Positions 7,573 through 15,575 of a DNA stretch of 30,592 nt are shown here, piece after piece. How positions within the stretch are numbered: position 1 is the first letter of the stretch; every line of letters begins with the position of its first letter. Source of the DNA: Chloroflexi bacterium UBA4736 (GTDB lineage Bacteria; Chloroflexota; Dormibacteria; Dormibacterales; Dormibacteraceae). The notes beneath the pieces were generated by a model. It was not told the DNA's origin. It saw only the letters and a list, made by a program, of their open reading frames with translations, and made no database searches. The translations under genes were made by a program, and so were the position numbers. The stretch covers positions 1 through 30,592 of the forward strand of contig DHIW01000078.1 in assembly GCA_002404015.1 (NCBI GenBank), given 5' to 3'.

Positions 7573-9926
7573 CGGGCTCGCCGCGGTCGGCAGCGCGCGG
7601 CCGCGGCCACGGCCGCGCGCTGCCGGTCCAATGTGCCCGCCACGTACACGCAGAGGGAGTACGCGAGCAGCGCCGGCGCGGCCAGAGTCTCGAGGCCGCT
7701 GAAGTAGCAGGCCACCACCACGCCGGCACCCAGAACCGCCGCCAGCAGGTAGCCCGGCCAGGCCCAGTCACCGCCCAGGCGGACCCGCAGCACGATGCCG
7801 CCCGCCGCCAACACCACGGGGAGGGGCGCATACAGGTAGAGGAGCGCCCGGACAGCGTCCGCCGGCGGTGGCAGGACTACCGCGGGCACCCACTGCCAGA
7901 GCCAGAACAACGCCACCCCGGTCGGCAGGAGCCAGGCCGGCCGCCGGGTCCGGAAGGCGGCCGCCGCGAACAGCGCGAGCACGCCCGCCACCTCGACGGC
8001 CTCCAGCCAGGAGGGCGAGGCGAATGGAGCTAGCGCTCCGAGGCCCTGCACCAGCAGCCCGCCCAGGAGCAACCGGCGCAGCAGGGGGTGGCGGGTGAGC
8101 TCGGCTCCCACGGCGTAAGCCGCCGCGAGTCCCAGCAGCTCCAGGGCGTCGCCCCGCAGGCCCCAGCTCAGAGCTTCGTTCTCCAGGAGGATGGCGGCGC
8201 TGAAAAGGGCCGCCGCCGGCGCGATCGCCGATGGACGCCCCAGCAGGCGCCAGCGCAGGGCATTGGCGGCCGCCAGCATCTCGAGTGCCGCTGCGCCGCC
8301 GGCTGCCGTTCCCGGCCGATCCACGATCGGCAGTGCTGGCCACAGCGCCACGACCGCGGCCAACCCGCTCGCGATCCAGAAGCTGACGTTGGCGCTGCGG
8401 GTCAGCCGGCCCCCGCGCGCCTCCAGAACCGCGTAGGCGATCGCCAGCACGGCCACCGCGGACCCGCGCCAGGGCGCGGGCACCAGCAGCTCGACCAGGA
8501 CCAGCCAGCCCGCTCCGGCGAACGCCGAGACCAGCCAGTCGCCGAAGCGGCGGCCGCCCAGCCAGGCGTAGGCGGCGTAGGCGGCGGCCAGCGCGGCGAA
8601 AGCCAGCAGGGCCGGCCAGCTGTAGGGGTTCGGCCAGGACGCCCAGAAGACCAGCTCGGCGAGCACCAGTCCGGCGGTAGCGTGCACGAACCAGTCCGCG
8701 TGGCGGCAGAAGACGTTGCCCAGACCCGCGATCCGATCTGAACGGAGGGCCAGCCAAGCATAGAGCAGGACCAGCGGCGCGAGCCCGAGCGGCGTCCAGC
8801 CGCCGGCACCGGCCAGGTCCAGGGCGGCCGCCCCGCCCACCGGGAGGGCCGCATAAGCGAGGACCGCGTACAGCGGCAGCTGGAGCGCGACCGCCAGGGC
8901 CGCGTAGACGGCGGCGCAGGAGAGGGCGCCGAGGGCGATGGCCAGCTCCACGGGAACGCCCGCCGCTCCCAGCCCCAGGAAGTAGTAAGCGGCGGCGATC
9001 GCCAGCGGCAGCATCAGGGCGGCGATGACTACGTATGTGTGGCCGACGATCCGCAGCCGCGGCGAGTTGAGGCAGATGCCGCCGCCAACCGCGAAAACGG
9101 CGTTCAGGAGCGCCACGGCCAGGAACCTGGTCGAACCGCTGAGCAGGCTGGTTCCGTAGAGCTCGAACAGGATGGTGGCGACGATCAGGAGGAAGGCGCC
9201 CGTGTACGAGACCACCAGGATGCTGCGTTCGGCGAAGAACTCGCGCAGCGAGGGCCGCGGCGCCGGCTGCACCCGGTCGGGCCGGGTTGCTTTCTCGGCG
9301 CGGGCGGCGGCCGGCCGCTCCCGGACGGCGGCCGGCTGGGTGGGCTCCAGCAGGGCGGCCAGCAGGTCGGCGCGCTGGATCTGGGTGCCCGCCAGCTCCG
9401 CCAGCCCCCGCCTGGTCACGCCGCCGCCCAGAGCCTCCGATTCGAGCTGCGTGCCGACCCAGCGCAACCGGTCCACCTCCCAGCGCACGAGCTCGGCGTC
9501 CTCCGCGAGGGCGCGGCCGAAGCGGAGGCGCAGGGCCGCCGCGGCGACCCGCGTGCCGGCCGGCGAGCCGAGCACGGCAAAGGCCAGCGCGCCGGCTTCC
9601 GTCACCTGGTCTCCCTGCAGGCCGAACTCCGCGGCAGCCCAGAGAGCCCACTCGACCTGCCTGTCCCGCCGCTCGTCCGGGGTCGCCGCGAGAACCCGCA
9701 GTTTGGCCAGCCGGCCGCGCAGGCGGTTGGCGAGCGCCGAGGTCGAGCCCGACGCGGCCAGCCCGGAGTCGGGCTCGGCGTCGACAGCCGCCAGCAGCAG
9801 CTCGGCCTGGCGAGCGAACTCCAGGACCAGCTCGCGGTCAGCGGGCGTGGCGGCGCCCGCGCCGAGACGCTCAGCAGCCTGGCGGAGCTCCTCCGGCCAT
9901 TCGTCCGCACGGGTGTTGCGGGGCAC
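7569..9926 (-). CDS. Large polytopic membrane protein of unknown function (SCO7613-like architecture)
   Basis: This 785-residue protein has a soluble helical N-terminal region (about 1-200), a proline/arginine-rich linker (about 200-225), and then a long run of roughly fifteen or more hydrophobic helices from about residue 236 to the end. This layout resembles the large multi-spanning proteins of high-GC Gram-positive bacteria annotated as SCO7613 C-terminal-domain membrane proteins; homology is judged by eye only. No catalytic motif is visible. It starts at GTG without a strong Shine-Dalgarno sequence. The C-terminal residues RQRAAVAAAARCRPRRAR look unlike a natural end and sit at the overlap with the next membrane gene, supporting a possible frameshift in the GC-alternating run near 7590-7605. 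Confidence 0.7.
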   Translation of the reverse strand: MPRNTRADEWPEELRQAAERLGAGAATPADRELVLEFARQAELLLAAVDAEPDSGLAASGSTSALANRLRGRLAKLRVLAATPDERRDRQVEWALWAAAEFGLQGDQVTEAGALAFAVLGSPAGTRVAAAALRLRFGRALAEDAELVRWEVDRLRWVGTQLESEALGGGVTRRGLAELAGTQIQRADLLAALLEPTQPAAVRERPAAARAEKATRPDRVQPAPRPSLREFFAERSILVVSYTGAFLLIVATILFELYGTSLLSGSTRFLAVALLNAVFAVGGGICLNSPRLRIVGHTYVVIAALMLPLAIAAAYYFLGLGAAGVPVELAIALGALSCAAVYAALAVALQLPLYAVLAYAALPVGGAAALDLAGAGGWTPLGLAPLVLLYAWLALRSDRIAGLGNVFCRHADWFVHATAGLVLAELVFWASWPNPYSWPALLAFAALAAAYAAYAWLGGRRFGDWLVSAFAGAGWLVLVELLVPAPWRGSAVAVLAIAYAVLEARGGRLTRSANVSFWIASGLAAVVALWPALPIVDRPGTAAGGAAALEMLAAANALRWRLLGRPSAIAPAAALFSAAILLENEALSWGLRGDALELLGLAAAYAVGAELTRHPLLRRLLLGGLLVQGLGALAPFASPSWLEAVEVAGVLALFAAAAFRTRRPAWLLPTGVALFWLWQWVPAVVLPPPADAVRALLYLYAPLPVVLAAGGIVLRVRLGGDWAWPGYLLAAVLGAGVVVACYFSGLETLAAPALLAYSLCVYVAGTLDRQRAAVAAAARCRPRRAR

Positions 9927-9951
9927 GGGCCAGAGGTTTAACGCAACCTGA

Positions 9952-9993
9952 TCTCAAAGTCCATCTCATTCAGGTCTCAATGGGGCGTGAGAC
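9952..9993. promoter_or_regulatory. Triple TCTCA repeat and GTCTCA/TGAGAC palindrome upstream of the membrane gene
   Basis: TCTCA occurs at 9952-9956, 9964-9968 and 9975-9979, spaced 12 and 11 bases apart. The last copy is also the left arm of the perfect inverted repeat GTCTCA (9974-9979) / TGAGAC (9988-9993). The cluster lies 26-67 bases upstream of the GTG start of the leftward membrane gene. One-turn spacing of direct half-sites is typical of dimeric response-regulator binding, but no regulator is identified. Confidence 0.35.
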
Positions 9994-10022
9994 GCCGGCC
10001 GGACCGCCCTAGGCTGTCGGGT

Positions 10023-10098
10023 TCCCCGAGATGCCGCTACAGCAGGGCCCCTCCCCCCGCCTGGCGGGGGAGGAATATAGCTGACGACCACTCGGGGA
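10023..10098 (-). terminator. Nested hairpin downstream of the NCS2 permease
   Basis: An outer inverted repeat, TCCCCGAG (10023-10030) with CTCGGGGA (10091-10098), encloses an inner hairpin CCTCCCCC (10050-10057) / GGGGGAGG (10066-10073). The structure begins about 10 bases after the permease stop. There is no T tract on either strand, so it could be a Rho-dependent or structural 3' end rather than a classical intrinsic terminator. Confidence 0.4.
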
Positions 10099-10107
10099 CC
10101 TGACGCG

Positions 10108-11433
10108 CTAGGCGTCGGCGACCACGGCTTCGGGCTCGAAGATGTTCCTCCCCATGTCGCCCCCGTCCGCGATGTGGCCGGGGCGGAGGATCTGCCAGAG
10201 GATGATCGCGCTGAGCGCGCCCAGGCCAATGTTGTTGATCTCGAAGTCGCCGATCTTGAGGTCGGCGTTGCCGGCCGCCAGGATGAGCGGGATCGCCACC
10301 ACCGCGAGGTTCGCGCGGCGCGAGAAGTCGACCCTGGCGTCGACCCAGATCTTGCCGCCGATGACGGCGATGAGCCCGAACAGGTAGAGCTCGATGCCGC
10401 CCAGGACGCTCACCGGGATGCTGAGCACCAGGGCGCCGAATTTGGGGATGAACCCGAGCAGGATCGCGGAGATCGCGGCCACCACGAACAGCCAGATGGA
10501 GAAGACGCGCGTGACGCCCATGACGCCGATGTTCTCGGCGTACGTGGTCTCGCCGGTGCCGCCGAAGATGCCGCTGACCATGGTTGCCAGGCCGTCACCC
10601 ATGAAGGTGCGGCCCAGCATGCCCGAGAGGTCGCGCTTCATGATGCCGCTGATCGCTAGCACGTGGCCGGTGTTCTCGGCCACCAGCACGATCGGGATGA
10701 ACCAGAACAGGCTGAAGGACCTGGTGCTGAAGCTTGGGAACGTGAACGTGGGAGCGCCCAGCCAGCTGGCGCTGGAGATGCCCGCCGTGTTGATGTGGCA
10801 GCCGGCGGTGGCGGCGGCACAGCCGCCTCCGGCGATCTGGTCGGCCCCCGCCACCAGGTAGCCGACGACCACCCCGATCAGGACTGGCAGCATGCGCGGG
10901 AAGCCGCGCAGGTAGACGCTGGCGATGGCGGCCGCCAGCACGGTGACCGTGGCCGTGATCATCTCGGTCTTGTAGTTGGCCCAGGCGGCCCCTGAGAGGG
11001 CCAGCCCGATCACCGTGACCACTGTTCCCGTGACGACCGGCGGCATGAGGAAGCGGATGAAATTGATGCCCGCGATGTGGACGACGACGCCGACCAGGAA
11101 GTAGATGGCGCCAGCGATCACGATGCCCCCGAACGCGAGGTCGTGGTGGCCTGTGGAGCCGCCCTGAATGGCCAGGACGGACCCGATGAACGTGAACGAG
11201 GAGCCGAGATAGCTCGGGATCCGGCGGTTGGTGACCGCGATGAAGATGAGGGTCCCGATGCCCCCGAAGAAGATGACCGTGTTGGGATTGAACCCGAGGA
11301 TGATCGGCACCAGCACCGTTCCGCCGAACATCGCCATGACGTGCTGAAAGCCCATGAGGATCGTCTGCGGCCAGGGCAGCCGCTCCTCCGGATAGACCAG
11401 GTCTCGCTCGCGGGCGGCTCTCGCTACTGCCAT
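10108..11433 (-). CDS. NCS2-family nucleobase:cation symporter (uracil/xanthine permease type)
   Basis: This 441-residue polytopic permease belongs to the NCS2 (UraA/UapA) family. Visible features are PWPQTILMGFQHVMAMFGGT, GGIGTLIF, PSYLGSSFTFIGS, the substrate-site glutamate motifs VAENTGH and ETTYAENIGVMGVTRV, and a C-terminal helix bundle. These resemble the two glutamates that bind uracil in UraA, suggesting uracil or a related pyrimidine or purine as substrate, taken up with protons. The ATG at 11433 follows a strong Shine-Dalgarno sequence (GGGGGAGGG, 11438-11446) and gives the family-type N-terminus, so I prefer it to the upstream in-frame start near 11499. It is divergent from two cytosine-deaminase-like genes, which fits uptake plus deamination or hydrolysis of a heterocycle. 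Confidence 0.93.
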   Translation of the reverse strand: MAVARAARERDLVYPEERLPWPQTILMGFQHVMAMFGGTVLVPIILGFNPNTVIFFGGIGTLIFIAVTNRRIPSYLGSSFTFIGSVLAIQGGSTGHHDLAFGGIVIAGAIYFLVGVVVHIAGINFIRFLMPPVVTGTVVTVIGLALSGAAWANYKTEMITATVTVLAAAIASVYLRGFPRMLPVLIGVVVGYLVAGADQIAGGGCAAATAGCHINTAGISSASWLGAPTFTFPSFSTRSFSLFWFIPIVLVAENTGHVLAISGIMKRDLSGMLGRTFMGDGLATMVSGIFGGTGETTYAENIGVMGVTRVFSIWLFVVAAISAILLGFIPKFGALVLSIPVSVLGGIELYLFGLIAVIGGKIWVDARVDFSRRANLAVVAIPLILAAGNADLKIGDFEINNIGLGALSAIILWQILRPGHIADGGDMGRNIFEPEAVVADA

Positions 11434-11448
11434 GGCACCCTCCCCCAA

Positions 11449-11458
11449 ATTCCCGGGA
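11449..11458. promoter_or_regulatory. ATTCCCGGGA, possible operator copy 1
   Basis: ATTCCCGGGA lies immediately upstream of the permease Shine-Dalgarno sequence, with palindromic core TTCCCGGGAA (11450-11459). An identical decamer occurs 170 bases away on the other side of this divergent intergenic region. This arrangement could coordinate both transcription units. Confidence 0.35.
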
Positions 11459-11530
11459 ACCACCGATCCCCGACGGGGCGTTGGCGCCCAGGCACACAAT
11501 CTGGCGGCCCGTCAGCTGCGCGTCTCGCTT

Positions 11531-11547
11531 ACGTAGCTCCGCTACGT
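11531..11547. promoter_or_regulatory. Perfect 7-bp hairpin in the divergent intergenic region
   Basis: ACGTAGC (11531-11537), TCC, GCTACGT (11541-11547) form a perfect inverted repeat with a three-base loop midway between the permease and the amidohydrolase genes. It has no T tract and is too small for a known riboswitch. It may be an operator or an RNA hairpin. Confidence 0.3.
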
Positions 11548-11618
11548 GCTCTGCGATGCTCGCTGCCGAGCCACCATCTCGCGCACCTGGACCCCAATTC
11601 CCTCGCCGTGAATCGGTG

Positions 11619-11628
11619 ATTCCCGGGA
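11619..11628. promoter_or_regulatory. ATTCCCGGGA, possible operator copy 2
   Basis: This second exact copy of the decamer found at 11449-11458 lies 33 bases before the amidohydrolase ATG. It is about 20 bases upstream of a candidate -10 box (CATAAT, 11647-11652), which itself lies 8 bases from the ATG and implies a leaderless transcript. Confidence 0.35.
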
Positions 11629-11660
11629 TCGTCTGACTGGCGGCGCCATAATAGCCCGCC

Positions 11661-12881
11661 ATGGTCGCGTTGAGGAACGCTCGTTTGGCGACTGGAAAGC
11701 TGGTGGACGTGGGAATCGCGGGCGAGCGCATAGAGTCGGTCGGCCGGCTCGCCGAAAGTGCCGGTTCATTCGACTGCGGTGGCCGCCTGCTGCTGCCCGC
11801 TTTCATCGACACCCACGTGCACCTCGACAAGGTCCTCATCCGCGACGAGCTGGCCGAGCACGACGGCACGCTGGCCGGCGCGATCGGCGCCGTCCACGCC
11901 CGAAAACGGGCGTACACGGTTGAGGACGTGCGGACCCGCGCCCGCCGGGTGATCGAGTCCTCGGTGCTGCTGGGCACCACCCGGCTGCGCTCCCATGTGG
12001 ACGTGGACACCATCGGCGGCCTGACACCGCTGGAGGGCGTCCTGACCGCGGCCAACGACTGCGCCGGGATCGCGGACGTGCAGGTGATCGCCTTTCCGCA
12101 GGAGGGCATCCTGCGCGACCCCGGCGCCGCCGACCTCATGACGCAGGCGATGGCCGAGGGCGCCCACGTGGTCGGCGGCATGCCACACTGGGAGCCGGAC
12201 GCGGAGTCCCAGCGCCGCCACGTCGAGGTCTGCTTCGAGCTGGGCGAGCGCTTCGACCGGCCGCTCGACATGCACGTCGACGAGACCGACGACGGCTCCG
12301 TCCGGACCCTAGAGATGGTGGCGGATGAGGCGCTCCGCAGGGGATGGTCAGGCCGCGTCACGGCCGGCCACGTCTGCGCCTTGGCCGCGGCCGACGAGGA
12401 GTACGCGGCGCGCGTCATCGACAAGTGCGCGCGGGCGGGCATCACGATCGTCAGCAACCCCGTCACCAACCTCGTCGTCCAGGGCCGCGGCGACCGCGGC
12501 CTTATCCGGCGCGGCCTGACCCGGGTCGCCGAGTTCCGGGCGGCCGGCGTCAACCTCTGCTTCGGCCAGGACTGCGTCAGGGACGGCTTCTACCCGTTCG
12601 GGCGGGGCGACATGCTGGAGGTGGTCCTCATCTCCGCCCACGCGGCGCACCTGGCGACACACGACGAGCTCTCGTTCGCGCTCGACGCGGTCACGACCAA
12701 CCCGGCCCGGGCCTGGTGCCTGGACGACTACGGCGTGAAACCGGGCGCCCGCGCCGACCTGGTGCTGCTGGACGCCACCTCCTGGGAGGAGGCGCTCCGC
12801 CTCCAGGCCGCCCGCTCCCGGGTCTGGTTCCGGGGCCGGCCGGTCGCGGAGACGCAGGTCACGAGCCGGCTCCTCGCCTGA
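11661..12881 (+). CDS. Cytosine-deaminase-like amidohydrolase (first of tandem pair)
   Basis: This 406-residue metal-dependent amidohydrolase is closest to the CodA branch. It has the HVH metal motif (His52, His54 in DTHVHLDK), AFPQEGI, MPHWEPDAE, HVDETDD (His205, Glu208), TAGHVCAL (His237) and GQDCVRDGFYPFG (Asp304). These align with CodA ligands and the catalytic Glu. The residue after the metal Asp is Cys rather than the Asp of E. coli CodA (GHDDV), and that position contacts substrate in CodA, so cytosine may not be the true substrate. Creatinine, isocytosine-like or ureide rings are alternatives. It is followed 6 bases later by a paralogue and is divergent from an NCS2 permease. The ATG lies 8 bases after CATAAT with no Shine-Dalgarno sequence. 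Confidence 0.88.
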   Translation: MVALRNARLATGKLVDVGIAGERIESVGRLAESAGSFDCGGRLLLPAFIDTHVHLDKVLIRDELAEHDGTLAGAIGAVHARKRAYTVEDVRTRARRVIESSVLLGTTRLRSHVDVDTIGGLTPLEGVLTAANDCAGIADVQVIAFPQEGILRDPGAADLMTQAMAEGAHVVGGMPHWEPDAESQRRHVEVCFELGERFDRPLDMHVDETDDGSVRTLEMVADEALRRGWSGRVTAGHVCALAAADEEYAARVIDKCARAGITIVSNPVTNLVVQGRGDRGLIRRGLTRVAEFRAAGVNLCFGQDCVRDGFYPFGRGDMLEVVLISAHAAHLATHDELSFALDAVTTNPARAWCLDDYGVKPGARADLVLLDATSWEEALRLQAARSRVWFRGRPVAETQVTSRLLA

Positions 12882-12887
12882 CCGCGG

Positions 12888-14177
12888 ATGCCCAGCCCTC
12901 CCGCCGGCTACCTCCTGCTCGACGTCAGGCTGGCCGACGGCCGCTCGGCCGACTTGAGGCTGGCGGACGGGCGCATCGCCGACATCAGCCCGGCCGGCGG
13001 CCCTGACCGGCCTGACGACGCCCGGCTCCGCGTGGTGGCGGCGGCCGGCCGGCTGGCTCTGCCCGCCTTCGTGGACATCCACGCCCACCTTGACAAGGCC
13101 TACACCCGCGACGACCTGGGCGACCACGACGGCACGCTGCCGGCGGCGATCCAGGCCATGGGCGAGCGCAAGAAACGGTTCACGCCCGAGGACGTGGCCG
13201 AGCGCGCGGGCCGGCTGATCCTGTCCGGGGTCGCCGAGGGCGTCACCCACGTCCGCACCCACGTCGACGTGGACTCCATCACGGGCCTGCGCGGGCTGGA
13301 GGGGGTGCGCCGCGCGGCGGAGGCTCACCGGCAGGTCTGCCGGGTCTCGATCGTCGCCTTCCCCCAGCTCGGCATCCGGTCGGAGCCCGGCGCCCTCGAC
13401 CGCATGCAGGCAGCGGTCGAGGCGGGGGCCGGCGTCGTGGGCGGGATGCCGCATTGGGAGGCCGGCCGCGAGGACCAGCTGGCGCACGTGGCGGCGCTGT
13501 TCGACCTCGCGGAGCGCCACGACCTCGACGTGGACATGCACGTGGACGAGAGCGACGACGCCTCCGTGAGGACGCTGGAGATGGTCGCCGAGGCCACGAT
13601 CGCCCGCGGCTGGCAGGGCCGGGTGACGGCCGGGCACGTCTGCTCACTGGCCGCGGCGGACGACGAGTACGCCGCCCGCGTCATCGACAGGTGCGCGGAG
13701 GCCGGGCTGACGATCGTCAGCAACCCCGCCACCAACCTGGTGATCCAGGGCCGGGGCGACAGGGGCCTGGTGCGCCGGGGGTTGACCCGGATCGCCGAGT
13801 TCCGCGCCGCGGGCGTGAACGTCTGCCTGGGCCAGGACAACGTGTGCGACGGCTTCTATCCCTTCGGCCGGGGCAGCATGCTGGAGGTGGCGTTCCTGGG
13901 CGCGCACGCCGCCCACCTGACCGGCGGCGACGACCTAGGCTATCTGCTCGAGACGGTCACGAGCGCGCCCGCCCGGGCCTGGCGCGACGCCGGCTATGGC
14001 CTCCGGGCAGGCTGCGCGGCGGACCTGAACCTGTTCCAGGCTCCCTCCTGGGTGGAGGCGCTGCGCCTCCAGCGGCCGCCCGAGCTGGTCTTCTTCGAGG
14101 GCCGGCTGGTGGCGTCGACGGCGGTGTCAACCAGCATCGGCAGGGTCGAGACGGGAGTGACCGGCCGCCTGGCCTGA
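12888..14177 (+). CDS. Cytosine-deaminase-like amidohydrolase (second of tandem pair)
   Basis: This 429-residue paralogue of the preceding gene is very similar from the HVDE motif onward (for example RTLEMVA, GRVTAGHVC, QGRGDRGL, AEFRAAGVN), so a tandem duplication is clear. The metal and catalytic residues are conserved: His65 and His67 (DIHAHLDK), His218 and Glu221, His250, Asp317. The residue after Asp317 is Asn (GQDNV), compared with Cys in its neighbour and Asp in CodA. The duplicates may therefore have diverged in substrate choice or form a heteromer. It lies 6 bases after the first copy with no evident Shine-Dalgarno sequence, suggesting coupling. The reaction is hydrolytic deamination or ring opening of a nitrogen heterocycle; the exact substrate is unknown. 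Confidence 0.87.
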   Translation: MPSPPAGYLLLDVRLADGRSADLRLADGRIADISPAGGPDRPDDARLRVVAAAGRLALPAFVDIHAHLDKAYTRDDLGDHDGTLPAAIQAMGERKKRFTPEDVAERAGRLILSGVAEGVTHVRTHVDVDSITGLRGLEGVRRAAEAHRQVCRVSIVAFPQLGIRSEPGALDRMQAAVEAGAGVVGGMPHWEAGREDQLAHVAALFDLAERHDLDVDMHVDESDDASVRTLEMVAEATIARGWQGRVTAGHVCSLAAADDEYAARVIDRCAEAGLTIVSNPATNLVIQGRGDRGLVRRGLTRIAEFRAAGVNVCLGQDNVCDGFYPFGRGSMLEVAFLGAHAAHLTGGDDLGYLLETVTSAPARAWRDAGYGLRAGCAADLNLFQAPSWVEALRLQRPPELVFFEGRLVASTAVSTSIGRVETGVTGRLA

Positions 14178-14318
14178 GCCACTGTCAGCCAGTCCCTGAA
14201 CGGAGCGCTCGCACTCTCCGAAATTCATGCGCTGAGAACAGCAATAAAAGCTGAGGCCGAGCGTCTTTCTTGGCAAGCTTGTTCAACGGGCGGCCTCGGC
14301 CAGGTCGCCGCTTCGGGG

Positions 14319-15575
14319 GTGGATATGTACAGCGACAGACTCGTCGCAGACTTCCTTCTGCTCACTTTTGCCGCCTTTGCGATCGTGAACTGGTTCCTGA
14401 CCCGCTTTCTGCTCGGCGGTGAGAGCCCGCGCCGGCACCCGGCCGTGTGGGCCGGGCTGGGCCTCGTCGTAGCGGGCGGCACCAGCGCGCTCTCCCTTCC
14501 TGGTGGACTGCCGGGCGGTCTCGACACGGTCACGGCCCAGGCCCTCAGCCTGGGTTCGGTGGTCGCGCTGGGTGGGTTGAACCTGGCCATGACCGGCGTT
14601 GCCTCGGTGCGCGCCGCCCTGGCCCTCCCCGCCGAGAAGCACCTGCGGACCGCCGCCGACGCTGCGTCGCGGGCGGCTTACCCCGAGGCGGCGGCGGCCT
14701 ACCTCGCGGCGGTTCCGGCGCTGAGCCGGGCCGGGCAGCTTCGACGCGAGCTGGGCGCCCGGCTGGCCGCCGCCGCGGCCCTTCTGGAGTCGGGAGCCGC
14801 CGTCGCGGCCGCCCAATGCTGCGACGTCGCGGTGGCTCGAGCCGAGCAGGCCGGCGCGGCCGGGCCGCTGGCCCGGGCGCAGCTGCTGCTGGGGGACTGC
14901 GACTTCGAGCTCGACCGGCTCGACTCGAGCCGGCGCTGCTACCAGGAGGCCGCCTCGGCGGCCCAGCGGGCGGACGATCTCGAGGTCATCGGTTGGGCTT
15001 TCAGCCGGCTGGCCTGGCTTGAGTACATGAGCGGGAACTCGGCGGCCGCGCACGCCTACTCCGAGTGGGCGACTGCCGCCGATCCCCGGGGCCGAAACGC
15101 TCGGCTGGTTGCCTCGCTCGTCGTCCTGGCGGGCTGCCTGGCGCTCAGCGAAGGCCGCCTCGAGTCCGTGCAGCCGGCGTTCGAGGACGCCATCAAGCTC
15201 GCCGAGAGCTCGCGCGACCAGGTCCAGACAACCGTCGCCAGGGTGGCCCTGGGGTGCGCCCACTACCTCGAGGGATACACCGAGAGCGGCCGTGCCTACG
15301 TCGCCCAGCAGGTGATGGGGCCATCCAGCCTGCTGACCCGGCGCGTGATGGGTACCTGGCTGCTGGCGCTGGCCGTCATCGCGGCCCCCAGGTCAGGGGC
15401 CGACTCGAAGTCGTTCCTGGCCCACTCGCGGGAGCTCCTGGCCGGTCATCAGCGCCTGTCCGCGCTGCCGGACCACGTGGAAGCGCCCGAGCGATCGCCC
15501 CAGCTGGGGGGTGACGTGGCGAAGGTCACGAGCCTGCTGCGGCAGTGGCGGCCGGTGGCCGCGGCCCGAGCCTAG
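14319..15575 (+). CDS. Membrane-anchored tetratricopeptide-like protein of unknown function
   Basis: This protein of about 418 residues opens with two or three hydrophobic segments (about 10-33, 45-60 and 75-95). A long alanine-rich helical region of roughly 34-residue repeats resembling TPRs follows (for example AAAYLAAVPALSRAG, ARAQLLLGDCDFEL, SRRCYQEAASAAQRAD, HAYSEWATAADP). TPR solenoids bind partner proteins; none can be named here. GTG 14319 and ATG 14325 are both possible starts; the GGGGGTGG tract suits the ATG. The preceding 141-base gap holds a GAGGCCG/CGGCCTC inverted repeat with a loop of about 40 bases but no obvious promoter. The stop shares a CTAG palindrome with the convergent pntB stop. 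Confidence 0.75.
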   Translation: MDMYSDRLVADFLLLTFAAFAIVNWFLTRFLLGGESPRRHPAVWAGLGLVVAGGTSALSLPGGLPGGLDTVTAQALSLGSVVALGGLNLAMTGVASVRAALALPAEKHLRTAADAASRAAYPEAAAAYLAAVPALSRAGQLRRELGARLAAAAALLESGAAVAAAQCCDVAVARAEQAGAAGPLARAQLLLGDCDFELDRLDSSRRCYQEAASAAQRADDLEVIGWAFSRLAWLEYMSGNSAAAHAYSEWATAADPRGRNARLVASLVVLAGCLALSEGRLESVQPAFEDAIKLAESSRDQVQTTVARVALGCAHYLEGYTESGRAYVAQQVMGPSSLLTRRVMGTWLLALAVIAAPRSGADSKSFLAHSRELLAGHQRLSALPDHVEAPERSPQLGGDVAKVTSLLRQWRPVAAARA

